A DNA stretch of 64,000 nucleotides from Brachionus koreanus (taxonomy: Eukaryota > Rotifera > Eurotatoria > Ploima > Brachionidae): NCBI GenBank assembly GCA_016987375.1, contig PJRA01000030.1, positions 672,442 through 736,441 of the forward strand, written 5' to 3'. Below, in pieces: positions 36,761-47,557 of the stretch. The first letter of the stretch is position 1. Every line of letters starts with the position of its first letter. The notes under the pieces are model-generated. The model saw only the letters and a program-made list of their open reading frames with translations. It had not been told where the DNA came from and did no database searches. Both the position numbers and the translations under genes were made by a program.

Positions 36761-38196
36761 AAATTATTGAAAAATAGTTTTAAAAATCTCTGGATGAAAG
36801 AGTTATCGGCCTCTTATACAAGCTTTTTAATATGGCGAATATTTATTCCAGTCAATCCATGAAAAAATAAAGAAATTATATATAAATGTATTTTAATAAA
36901 TTCATGAAATATTGAGGCAAAGTAATTTGCCAAAAATTTTATATATTCAAAATTAAGTTTTAATTATAAATTATAATTTCAAAGTTATAAAAAAATTGCA
37001 ACCTTATTAGTTTATTAACAAAAACTTATAAGATAATTATTGAATTCGATTGATATAGTCTATTTGGAGTTGATTATAGGAAAATTTTAACGATAGTTTT
37101 TTTTTATCTTGGTTTAAACTTCAGAAATAAAGATATATTTTTTGGTTAATATAATAGATAATCAAATTCAATCTTTAATTCAATTTTTATTTTATTTTTT
37201 TTATAAAAAAAATTATTTTAAATATTCATAGCATCTTGCATTTAAATGTTGACTCATCAAAAAAGGAAGCTTTTTTTTAGTTTCAAAGCGATACAAATTG
37301 TTTTATTTTCAAAATAGTATTTTTTGATTTTACAGTAACCAAAATATTGATAAAAATAGATAATTAACTTTATTATTTTTAAAATTTAAATTTTATGTTA
37401 AAATATTGATCTCCAAATCAAAAGTTTAACTCTTGATTTAGTAATCTTTACTAATCTTGAATAAATAATTTAACCAGTAAAAAAGATATTATTTAACATC
37501 CTAATAAAAGAAAGACATGGTTTGGTTTCTAAGTGTTCAAGTTTTGCCTTAAATTATTAAATTTAACCAAAAAAATATTTTTATTAAAAAATGAGCAATT
37601 TTATCAAAGAAAGGCTAATAAACCAAATTTAATTTTTTAATTTTATAACTTTACTTTATGTCCTAAGCAAATCATATTTTTAAAGTTTAAATTATCTTCA
37701 ATTATTTCAATATAAGTTACAAAATGAGGAAAATCTTATTAAAAAATGTAACAAATATGCAAATAAAACATGTAAATTTTTGATTTAAATTGTTCTTAAA
37801 CGCCCAATCTTTACCAAAATAGAGTTAAAAATTAATTTAAATATTTTTTAAGTTATTTTATTAAAATTTTAGGATTTTTTTTTAGATGGAATATTTTGGG
37901 CTTTAAATCTTTTATAAAAATAAAACAATTTTGATAATTACTAACTTAAATTATTATACATAAAAGATGTTTATTCTGAATTAAGTAACTTTATAAAAAT
38001 CTAATCCAAATTTACCTATAAATAATTTAAATTGTTTCATTTTATCTTTTAAAACTGTCATCTTAAAATTAAGGAATTCCAACATCAAACGGTTTTTATT
38101 CATTTTTTTTTATCAAATTTTCAAGGACAAAAGTAAATGTTTGTTAATTTTTAGCTTATCTATTTAATTTTGAAATATACGATCCTAAAGACTCTC

Positions 38197-38204
38197 TATA
38201 TAAA
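38197..38204 (+). promoter_or_regulatory. TATA box of the first EGF-family gene
   Basis: CTATATAAACGATTT at 38196-38210, about 47 nt upstream of the ATG at 38252. The same 15-mer occurs at 3763-3777, far from any gene. Confidence 0.6.
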
Positions 38205-38251
38205 CGATTTAATTTTGTGATTAATTAAATTTTTCTAAAATTAGACAAACT

Positions 38252-39358
38252 ATGGCATTTTCAAAAACCTACAAAATTATTTTAATTCAAGCAATTTTTA
38301 TATGTATTCTATCGACATATTCTATGTATCGAGTATCAGCTCAAGGTCTGAATTAAACTGTAATATTTTGGTAAACTTTTTTTTTAATTTGAGAGTTTAA
38401 GTTGGAAGTGCTCTGGCTTGCACTAATTTTACTTGTCGATATGGAGAGTGTGAACAATTGAGCTCTGGTTATTTGTGTCATTGTCCTCCTGTATTAATTT
38501 AATTAAATATTTTATTACTGACAACAGATCGAAATATATTTTTATATAAAGGGAATTAAAGGCGAAAAATGTGATTTGAAAATGCAACCTGGGGATAGTA
38601 TTTGTCTAAGTTCACCATGCTGGGGAGGTGGTAAATGCATCGATTTAGGAATTGATTACCGATGTGAATGTCCACCTGGCCGGACTGGAAAAAATTGTCG
38701 AACCATTCAATCAGCTCCATGTCTTTTACAGAATCCATGCAAAAACAACGCTGTTTGTCAAGTGATTAACAACGAAAGTAAAATCAAATTATCCAGTATA
38801 AATCAGATGATAGTTTTTTTTTTAAGTTTTTTGTTATTGTGTCGGATTTTGGACAGGAAAATACTGTGATACAATTATAGAATTATGTTCGAGACCCAAT
38901 CCTTGCTACAATGGAGGAACATGCGAAAATAATCATTGTAGATGTCCACCAAATTTTGTTGGTTATCAGTGTGAAACTTATAGTAAAATAAAATATAATA
39001 AATAGTAATATAATTTATTTTTGTTTCATTCATTTTAAAAGATCCTCAAATTCAAAACAAAGTGGTCAAAGTTTTAAATAAAGGTTGGTATGTCGCCGAT
39101 CTAACTCTTAACTATCAGATTCAAAATGGGATGACTAAGGTTCCATCCCAGCAAAAAAAACGTATAGCAATAAACCAAGACCATGTTTTTTATCTTCCTT
39201 CTTCAGTTAACTATGACAGTATCGAAGGTGCTGTATTGATTGTGAATGCAGTATGGGGGAAACAAGTGGTTGCAACACGCATAAGATCTGATCCGGAGTG
39301 TTTTCACGTTTGGGGAACAACACTGATCCCATTTTGGACTCGAATGCCATGTTGGTAA
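38252..39358 (+). CDS. Secreted EGF-repeat protein with cytolysin-domain-4-like C-terminus, gene A
   Basis: Five exons (38252-38345, 38402-38490, 38552-38777, 38857-38982, 39042-39358), 283 residues. A signal peptide (hydrophobic residues 9-24) is followed by EGF-type modules: CTNFTCRYGECE...CHC, CLSSPCWGGGKC...CEC, an incomplete third one (CLLQNPCKNNAVC then only one late Cys), and CSRPNPCYNGGTC...CRC. The last about 100 residues form a beta-rich domain starting KGWYVADLTLNY and ending CFHVWGTTLIPFW. The order of motifs (Gly-aromatic-Val opening strand, a PSS loop, WGTT close to the end) resembles domain 4 of cholesterol-dependent cytolysins, a module also found alone in other proteins. No pore-forming domain is present. 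First of three tandem paralogs. Role unknown; extracellular binding is inferred. Confidence 0.75.
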
Positions 39359-39682
39359 AATAAATTATTCACTTTTTTTTTTTAAATGCTGATCAAGATT
39401 TAAGCTTTTTCTAATAAAATTGTTGAAAAATTTTAATTATTTTACATAATACTGACAAAAAATCCTAAAATTAGTTCATTATCTATTCTGAAATTTATTT
39501 TTTAATCCGATTTAGTTTTAAAAAATTTAATTTTAATTCGTGTTTGTCAAAAGTTTTAAGGAAATTAAAATTTAAAAAAAAAAAACAAGATAAAAAAAAA
39601 TTGTAGGTGTTTTGCAATTATAAAATAACAGAATTTTTGGAATTTGTTGTTCAAATACTTATAAAATTACTCAAAACAAAAA
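39359..39682. other. Short intergenic spacer in the EGF gene array
   Basis: AT-rich spacer of about 320 nt holding the 3' end of gene A and the promoter of gene B. No clear TATA box was picked out. Confidence 0.5.
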
Positions 39683-40664
39683 ATGAACTTTTTGCTCATT
39701 TTTAGCCTTTCAATTTTCTTTTTACCTGATTTAAATTCTCAAAGTAAGTTGATTTCTTAAAAGCTTTCTCCTAATTTGACTTAGGAGTTTGTTTTGTATT
39801 ATTATTAAATTATTAATTGAAAATATAAGCTCCATGTGCTTCATATCCATGTAGACCACCATCCGAGTGTGAAAATTATGGTCCTGATTTCATATGTCAT
39901 TGTCGTCCAGTAATATATTTTTTTTGAGTTTTTTTTTATTTACTTATTTTTCTCAGGGTATCAAAGGCCAGAAATGTGATCGTCCGTTGATATCTGGGGA
40001 AAGCGTATGCTTAAGCAATCCTTGTTGGAATGGAGGAACATGTGAAGAAACAGAAGACGGATATAGATGTAATTGTTTAGAAGGATTTCTGGGTAAAGAT
40101 TGTAGGACCATTCAATCTTCTCCTTGTACGCAAAATAATCCATGCCAAAATGGAGCTATATGCAATATAATTAATCAAAATGGACAGTTGGTTCCATATT
40201 GTATTTGCACAGCTGACTGGACAGGTCAATTTTGTGAAATCAAAATTGGGCTTTGTGATAAACCAAATCCATGCTTTAATGGCGGCACATGTATTCAAGA
40301 CTTTTGCAGATGTCCGCAAAATTACTCAGGACTTCAATGTGAAACATTCAGTCCACAAAGTACAGATAGAATTGTACGAGTTTTAAGCAAAGGATGGTAT
40401 GTAACACGTCTAACGCTAAATTACGAGATACTAGATGACAGTGAGAAAATAAAGATTTCCCAAACTGCACAGCTTTTACTTGGACAATCAAAAGTTTTTA
40501 GAATTCCTAATTCAGTTAATTACGATGGAGACTATGGGGTCACACTTTTCATTGATATTTCTTTATATTCCAGGCAAATAAAGGTACGCATGAATGGAAG
40601 CCCCGAATGCGTAGATTTGTGGGGAACAGTTTTTGCACCCAGATGGTCTAAAGTAAATTGCTAA
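39683..40664 (+). CDS. Secreted EGF-repeat protein with cytolysin-domain-4-like C-terminus, gene B
   Basis: Three exons (39683-39743, 39830-39909, 39957-40664), 282 residues. Signal peptide MNFLLIFSLSIFFLPDLNSQ. Four complete EGF modules follow with six cysteines each: PCASYPCRPPSECE..CHC, VCLSNPCWNGGTC..CNC, PCTQNNPCQNGAIC..CIC and LCDKPNPCFNGGTC..CRC. The C-terminal domain begins KGWYVTRLTLNYEI, includes FRIPNSVNYDGDYG and ends CVDLWGTVFAPRWSKVNC. It is the most complete member of the triplet; its EGF modules 2-4 and C-terminal domain lie in one exon, whereas gene A has two introns there. The stretch upstream of 39957 in the same frame is intron, because exon 2 carries the missing EGF half and both splice sites are good. 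Confidence 0.77.
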
Positions 40665-40827
40665 AGCTCTATTTCAATAAAATGATGAATTGTTAAAAAT
40701 TCACTTTAATCGCATTAATTTGTGCGCAAATTTAAATTTAAATTTTAATCCTCTTATTTGAATTAATTAAAATTAATCTAAAAATTTGAATCAAATTATA
40801 TTATTTTTTATTCTATTTTCTAATAAA
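40665..40827. other. Short intergenic spacer in the EGF gene array
   Basis: AT-rich spacer with an AATAAA at about 40677-40682 for gene B. Nothing else seen. Confidence 0.5.
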
Positions 40828-41596
40828 ATGAATTTTTTTGACTATTTTTTTATTATTTTAATTTGGTTTGCCTTTGTCAACCATTCAAAATTTGAAGGTA
40901 AATTTTTTCTTAGTTTCGAAAGTTTTTTTTTTATTTAAAAAAAAAAGATTTATCTCCATGCTCTAGATATCCATGCAGGGATCCAGCCGAGTGTGAAAAT
41001 TTAACAAATGGCTCATTTGTTTGTCATTGCAAAGAAGTAATAGAGATATTAGCCTTATTTAATTTAAAATAAAAAATTATCAAATTTAGGGAACAGCAGG
41101 TAGGTTCTGCGAAAAATTGTTAGGAAATGGCGATAATCTATGCTTAAGTTCACCATGCTGGTATGGAGGTGTTTGTTTAGGTAATAAAACATATTGGAAA
41201 TGCCTTTGCGCGGAAAACAGAACTGGCCTGGATTGTAAAAATTCTACACAACGTAAGCTTTTAGCAGCTTTTTCCAAAATGCCTCTAATTAATTTCTTAG
41301 TAAATCAAGATTTTATGGTGAAAGTAAAAAATAAGGGATTATATTTGGCAAAAATGACTTTGATTTTCAAAACATTTCCGACTGGAAATATGAAACGCAT
41401 GACTAAGTCAATAGCAATAGGACAAGAGCATGCGTTTAAATTACCTTTCAATACAGATTTCCTATCAACATACTTGATTGTTCATGCAATAGCTGGAATT
41501 CAAGTTATGATGGTTAAAATTAATTCAACTCCAAGATGTTTTCATGTTTGGGGTACAACCTTTTATCCAAACTGGTCTTTTGTTGACTGTTGGTAG
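40828..41596 (+). CDS. Secreted EGF-repeat protein with cytolysin-domain-4-like C-terminus, gene C
   Basis: Three exons (40828-40897, 40948-41036, 41090-41596), 221 residues. A strongly hydrophobic start (MNFFDYFFIILIWFAFV) is a signal peptide or anchor. Only two EGF modules remain: PCSRYPCRDPAECE..CHC..FCE and LCLSSPCWYGGVC..CLC..DC. A short linker then leads into the C-terminal domain: KNKGLYLAKMTLIFK, AIGQEHAFKLPF, and the end CFHVWGTTFYPNWSFVDCW. Intron positions 1 and 2 and their phases match genes A and B, which shows a common origin by tandem duplication with loss of EGF modules 3 and 4. Confidence 0.75.
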
Positions 41597-42654
41597 AGAC
41601 ATTTTCTTTACAATTAAATATTTTGAATCGAATATTTTCACCAATCATTCATTTTTTATTTAAATAAATTTATTTAAAATTTTCATATTTTTCCATTTTT
41701 ACTTTAAGATTTTCTAAATTTATAATCAGCTTGTTTTCTTAAAAAAGAAATAGAAATGTAGAAATACTTATATATAATTAGCTTTAGGAAAAATGAATGA
41801 TTTGAATTCATTTAGGAATTAAAACTTTTTTTATTTTTTGAGATCTAGAAAATTAAAAAATATCAAAATTGATATAAATCTTTATTGGTATTTTAGTAGA
41901 TTTTTTAGATCAGTGGTGACTATGAAAATTAAACTGATAATAAAACGAATTTTCTCTGACTGTTTTTATTTTTTGATCTTTTTAACATGGAGAAAATGAA
42001 ATTTTCTTTTTCGTAGACCAAAAAAAGAAATTCATTTTTGATTCATCTTAAAACTTATTTAACATTCAGTTTTTTCAGTGCTTAATGTAGCATCTTTTCT
42101 TTGTTTTTTTAATTAAATAAATTTAATCATTTTTGAATTTTTTTTCAATGAGAACTCTAAAATTAAAAAATATTATGATTTGTTAATTTTTGTTGCAAAA
42201 TATGCTTATTTTCATGGAATAGAAAGTAAGTGAGTGAGTGAGTGTTAATATTTTAAATTAAATAGGAAAAAAATACTCAAAATTTTACTAATAGATTTTA
42301 ATAGATAATAATATTTATTAATAGATTTTTACTTAGATATGATAAATATACTTTTAATAGGTAACTTTAATCTAATTTAGCATTTTGTTTCAATTATATT
42401 CTATTTTTCAAAATATTCTTTATGTGGTTGAAAGGAAGAACTAAGTTTCCATTCCAACCGGCCAAGGCTTTGCCGAACTATATTTTAAATAAATATATTT
42501 GATAAATAATTAATTGATTATATTCATTTATTAATACATTATTTTCTTATTTCAAAGTCAAAAAACTAAAAATTACAAATTTTTTTTGGACTGTTTTTTA
42601 ACTTAAAGGTTAATTAAAAAATATTTATAGAAAAAAAAAATTTTTAATTTTATT

Positions 42655-42869
42655 TTAACACTGTACAGGTCGAGTGGTTTTTAGACCCCTTTTTAAAAAA
42701 TTGAAACTTTTTTTTTTAACATAAATTAGATTTTATAGAATAGCTTTTAAAAATTAGACATCTTGTTTTATAATTCTAAAAAATGTTTAAATAGATCTCA
42801 GAAAAATATTGTTTGCATAACTAAATTTGAAATTTTCAGGAAATAATCAGTCGAGCTTTCTAGTGTTAA
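42655..42869 (+). mobile_element. Small non-autonomous element unit U1, ends TTAACACT/AGTGTTAA
   Basis: Begins TTAACACTGTACAGGTCGAG and ends GTCGAGCTTTCTAGTGTTAA, so the outer 8 nt are inverted repeats and a further CGAG is repeated near both ends. About 215 bp, non-coding. A partial relative in inverted orientation starts at 55298 (TTAACACTAGAAAGC). MITE-like; no transposase seen. Confidence 0.5.
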
Positions 42870-42884
42870 AATTAAAGAATATTT

Positions 42885-43065
42885 TTAACACTTAAGTCAT
42901 TTGAATCGTTTGAAAATTTTTTTTAATCCTCGTATCTTTTTTGATTTATGTAGATTTTAAAATTTTCTTTAAAAAATGATATAACTTTTTAAAATTATTA
43001 TAGTTTTTTATAATATTTTTTAATTAAAAAAAAGTGAACAAAATGCTTATTGCTTCTAGTGTTAA
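42885..43065 (+). mobile_element. Small non-autonomous element unit U2 (dispersed repeat copy R3)
   Basis: Begins TTAACACTTAAGTCA and ends TTGCTTCTAGTGTTAA, with 8-nt inverted ends. The interior matches the repeats at 4938-5160 and 36626-36760 (CCTCGTATC, TGTAGATTTTAAAATTTTCT, TTATTATAGTTTTTTAT). It sits 15 bp after U1 in the same orientation. Confidence 0.55.
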
Positions 43066-44860
43066 ATTAACAAAAGAAAATTTAGAAACTTGAATACCTA
43101 TACTGTTTGAAGCTTTCTTTATTCTCAAATATCTTTTAAAGAATAAATTATCGCCATCTAAAACTTTTTGAATCTGTTATTGTGAATAAATATTTTTGAA
43201 ATAAAATTGGATTTTTGGAAATCTGATGAACGGTCCCAAAGATTTAGAGTATAAAAAAATGGTATCAAATTGATACCGGTTCTTTGAGTGCTAAATAATT
43301 TTTAATTAAGCATATTTAAAAATTATCTCATATAGGAAGGTTTAGATTCTGGATATATTGAATATCCTGATGCATTGTGTAATTGCTACCTAACTTTTCT
43401 GAGCTATCAAAAGTTTAAACTTGTTTAATCTCTAGCTATTTCAAAAATGCGTCTTTAATTTTCTTTATTTTTTAGTATATAACTTTATTTAAAAATTAAA
43501 TGGCGAAATATCTTAAAATTTTTGAGAGAAAATTCAATATATAACTTGAATACAGATCGGAAATTGGCTCTTAAATAAGAAATACTAACAACAATCAATC
43601 CTAGACAATATTTACTTTTTTTAAGAACTGACAATTTTATTCTATTGTTGAAAATTTTGTGATTTAAACATGAGGGTTTAAACGAAGGCTTTTGGTATTT
43701 GGATAATCCATAGTTTTTCCTAAATTAATTTTTAATAATAATAAATTGAATACATTAAAAAAAAAAGACTAAATGATGGGACTTGCCGTCCAAAACGTTT
43801 CTTCAAAGAGAACACAAATAACAGGATAAATTTTATTAAATCGGTCTTTGTTGAATGTTGAATGGAATAAAGAATAAAATTCAAACCGAATGAATTTTTT
43901 TATTTAAATTATTTTTAAAGGATTATTATGAACAAATCGTTTAATTTTAAAACAAAATATGCTGGTAAAAGAATAAATAAGCTTTTGTTAAAGACTTTGA
44001 ATAAAATTTTTGTTTTTACTTTTTTAATTTTGTTAAAATTTTTGCAAAGTATACACTGCTTATTTTTATTTATTGGAAATTATTTTCTATCATTTTCTTC
44101 TAAATTTATTGAATAAACCATCATAAAAAAAATATTCATTTTTTCATTTACTTATTTAAAAATCAATTTTATTTTTGTTAAAACAACGAGAATTTTTCTT
44201 CTATTGTTTTAATATATTTTAAATATTTAAAGTAATAAATCACTTTTATTGTTTCAACTCATAATGGTAAAAAGCTATCTAAGCTTGTCTATACTAAGGA
44301 CTTTAGTTAGCAATTTTAATTGTTTTCACTTTTTAATATTTTAATTATAAGTTTCATGCTTGAATGGAATAAAATGCTATATCTTATTGTATGTGCCAAA
44401 AGTGATGATTCTCGTCGAATTCTCTCGTCCTCCCATCCATTCACAATTCCTCGTAATCAATGTTTCATTTATATATCATCAAGAATTAAGATATTTTTTC
44501 TGAAAAATCACTAACTATCTGATGCGTTTCGTTTGCCAAAAATAATAGAGATATCTATCTAATTTTGTAAACAAATCAAATGTATTTCTCCAATCATGTT
44601 CTTAATACTGGCCCTTTTGACAAAAATGATAATTGGTCAACATAGTCCAATTGCAATGAAAAATTTCTATTTGATCAATCAATTTCTTATAAATTTTGTT
44701 TGTCATTTTCTTCAATTTGCTAAGCTTATCTTTCTTAAGGACAGATTAAATTAAAGATTAATTAAAAAAATTCTTTTTTAATCTTAACTTTTTGTTTCTT
44801 TTTCGTTTTTTTTTTAAAAGCCGTAGCCAAAATGTTAAAAAAAAAATTTTTCGAAAAAAA

Positions 44861-45119
44861 ATGTTCAATTTTCCTTCTAATTTGACATTTTTAGAAATGG
44901 AACCAAAACTTGAAAGAGAAGAAAATTCAGTGTTCAAAAGAAATCAAATTAACAACCAGAACAAGCATAAGCAGTCGGCTAAATCGAACAGAAAGCAAGA
45001 AAATTCATGCTCGAATTCGCCAAATGATCTCTTGGTCAAATTGAACGAAAATGAAGCCAGCACATCTTGCTCAACATCTCCATTCAATCCGTTAATGTAC
45101 TCATTTGTAACATTCGAAG
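44861..45119 (+). CDS. Candidate alternative first coding exon of the Pax gene
   Basis: Encodes 86 residues rich in Asn, Ser, Lys and Glu, from ATG 44861 (MFNFPSNLTFLEMEPK) to ...SFVTFE, ending GAAG|GTAAAT. The exon stops in phase 1. The paired-box exon at 46033 is entered in phase 1, so splicing 45119 to 46033 gives F-E-G-Q-G-R-I-N in frame. The other candidate first exon (45846-45954) also ends in phase 1 with the same Gly codon. Splicing 45119 into the 45846 exon would meet stops, so these are alternative, not consecutive, exons. The open frame continues past the donor for 46 codons of low-complexity sequence, which would be the unspliced reading. Confidence 0.5.
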
Positions 45120-45845
45120 GTAAATTAAATTTTAATTATCTCCAATTTTGTCAGGACAATAAATTAATAAACAGGAAATTCAATCACTCTATAAAAATAA
45201 GAATTTCTTATTGCTCGATCCAATCAGAGCATTTTGAAACATATCTACAAGAAAATTAACTCAAAACTAAGATGATGATGATGATGAAATAAAAGTGCTA
45301 TTTTTAACAATTGTCTCAAATTTCAATGCCATAAAACAAAATAAGCCTAGCGTTCTAAATTATTCATTTTTTTTTCTAAACATATAAAACCCCGATAGCT
45401 TACCAAACGAGTATCAGTAAACTTTTTTTTCTATTTTTCAATATTTTAAACAAGTCGGCAGACTAACAAGCGCAACATAAAACAGCTATGGCATGACTTA
45501 TCTAATTAATTTCTTATGCAATCAAATTAAACACCTCCCGTTTCAAATTGCGCTTTTGCTTTGATCATCTCTAATTAATTTGCATTTTACTATCTATAAC
45601 TAACTTGATTGATTAATAAAAGACAGTCAGTCAGTCAGTCAAAGCTTTCTATTTCACCTTTTTTTTTGTTCTTACTCTTAATTTAATAGTTAGACCTTGC
45701 AGGTGAATTGTCTAACTGTTTAAACGTGTGCTGAGTCTGTTTATTCTTTCCGTCAATCATTCTAAAAAAAATTCTTATTTAAACTAGGCATAAGCTAATT
45801 TGTAATCATCGAATAATTATAGATAGCATTAAATAAATAAATAAA
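45120..45845. promoter_or_regulatory. Probable internal promoter region of the Pax gene
   Basis: Lies between the two candidate first exons. A TATA-like ATATAAAA is at about 45382-45389. Also present are a GAT microsatellite (about 45271-45286) and a CAGT microsatellite (about 45624-45640). Regulatory role is inference. Confidence 0.35.
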
Positions 45846-47557
45846 ATGTTGTCCACTTCTATTTCAACTCCGCAGTCATCTCCCTCATTCAATTCATCAT
45901 CATCATCCTATTCAGAAGATTATAATGACATTGAAAAAGATGCCATTGACAAAGGTAATTGTCAATAAAGATTTAATTAAAAATAATCAAATTTTATTTT
46001 TTCTTAATTTAATTATTTTTTTTTATTTCCAGGACAAGGCCGAATAAATCAGCTAGGCGGTGTTTTCATAAATGGCAGGCCACTTCCGGCACACATCCGC
46101 ATGCGCATAATAGAGCTTGCGGCACAGGGAACTAGGCCTTGTGTGATATCCAGACAATTAAGAGTGAGTCATGGGTGTGTGAGCAAAATATTGCAGCGCT
46201 ATGCAGAGACAGGGTCTATTAAGCCCGGATCTATTGGCGGCAGCAAGCCCAGAATCACTACTCCTCTGATTGAGTCAAAAATAATTCAATACAGAAAGGA
46301 ATGTCCGTCTATTTTATGCTATGAAATTAGACGCAGATTAATTGATGAGAATGTGTGTGATCAAAATTCTGTACCTAGTGTAAGCGCAATAGCGAGGTTC
46401 TTGCGTAATAAGAAAAATGAAAATTCAAGTGTTGAGTCAGCTGACAATTCATTGTCGGAAAATGATGACGACCCACAAACTTTAGAGGAAAAAATTCTAA
46501 TGAATAAAAATTTGGCCAGTGTTATTAGTTTAACTCAAAATAGAAGACTTAGAACCAGTTTCAGTAGTAAACAAATTGAAATATTGGAATCTGTTTTTGC
46601 ACAAACTCACTATCCAGATGCTTCACTAAGAGAGGAAATATGTCAAAATACTGGCCTCAATGACAACAAAATTCAAATATGGTTCAGTAATCGACGTGCC
46701 AAATGGAGAAAGTCGGCTATGCAAGAGACCAACAGCTCGTTGCAAACTATGGCTACTGTTACCAACACACTATCGTCAACATCAAATTCATCTACATCAT
46801 CAATATCAAATGAAAGCTCATTCAACAAAGCCACAGAGTCCTATTCAACTTATCAGTCATCCAGCTATGCTCCGTTCCAGTCGACTCCTCAATTTAATTA
46901 TCAAAGCTATCAGAATTTTAATCAATCTCCTCTAACTACACAAACTATATTTTCAAATTACAACTACAAGAATCAATGTTACGATTTTAATCAAATGACC
47001 TCGAGTCCAATAGCCGAGACTACTGGTAAAAAGAGCTATAATTTTTTGAACAATTCGACACCTAATGAAGACAAAAATGATGCTTTTTCGAATGGCACGG
47101 TCAATACGGACGTCAATCAAAAAAATGGTCCAATTGATTTTTTTGCCTATGGTAATAATAATCAATTAGACACGGTATTTACAAATGCGTCAAGTACAAC
47201 TTCGCCAAATTATGACAATTTTAATCAATCATATAATTATCAATATAATTTGAATCAATATCAAAATTATTATGGTCAAAGTCAAATGTTTAATTCAAAT
47301 CAATATAGCCAGTACCTTAACAAAAAAGAGGTATGAATTTTTTTCTCTCTAATTAATTATTTATTGATTAAAAATTAAATTTTTTTTTTTCTTTTTAGGT
47401 TAATGCTAATTCGTTTTCGTACCCATCGGCACAAGATTACTCTACTAATTCGTATTCTTATTTCACAAATCAAGTGAGTCAGACGCAACAACAAGAGTCG
47501 GCTACAAGTCAAATTCCAAATGCTGCACCACCAGTTCCACAACAGTTATTCTACTAG
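45846..47557 (+). CDS. Paired-domain and homeodomain transcription factor, Pax3/7-like
   Basis: Three exons (45846-45954, 46033-47330, 47399-47557), 521 residues. After a Ser-rich start, the paired domain runs from residue 37 ([19 protein letters not shown]) to about 164. Its HTH stretch [18 protein letters not shown] and the SIGGSKPR linker are the Pax3/7-type version. A full homeodomain occupies residues 206-265, with Ser50 in [13 protein letters not shown], as expected for a Pax protein. The linker between them (about 40 residues) has no recognisable octapeptide. The long C-terminus is Asn/Ser/Tyr/Gln-rich, typical of a transactivation region, ending PQQLFY. Donor GAG|GTATGA at 47331 removes the stop seen in unspliced reading. 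Pax3/7 genes act in nervous-system and segmental patterning; the exact orthology needs a tree. Confidence 0.9.

Larger units (their letters stand above)
35727..38196. other. Intergenic region with an assembly gap
   Basis: Contains the unsequenced stretch 35947-36625 and, directly after it, a dispersed repeat copy (36626-36760). The remainder to 38196 is AT-rich with no supported gene. An AATAAA at about 35813 fits the SQOR polyadenylation signal. Confidence 0.55.
41597..44860. other. Intergenic region with tandem dispersed-repeat units
   Basis: AT-rich. It holds a short GTGA microsatellite at about 42229-42243 and two adjacent TTAACACT-bounded repeat units (42655-42869 and 42885-43065). Open frames at 43928 and 44320 are low-complexity and unsupported. 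The 3' part may contain the promoter of the upstream Pax transcript. Confidence 0.5.

Noticed and set aside
38252..41596. Calling the EGF triplet a toxin or pore-forming family
   Set aside because: Only a domain-4-like module is present; no pore-forming domain is encoded nearby.
43928..44116. 62-codon hydrophobic open frame
   Set aside because: Chance frame in T-rich sequence; no supporting features.
45119..45846. Splicing of the 44861 exon into the 45846 exon
   Set aside because: Both possible acceptors upstream of 45846 lead to in-frame stops.
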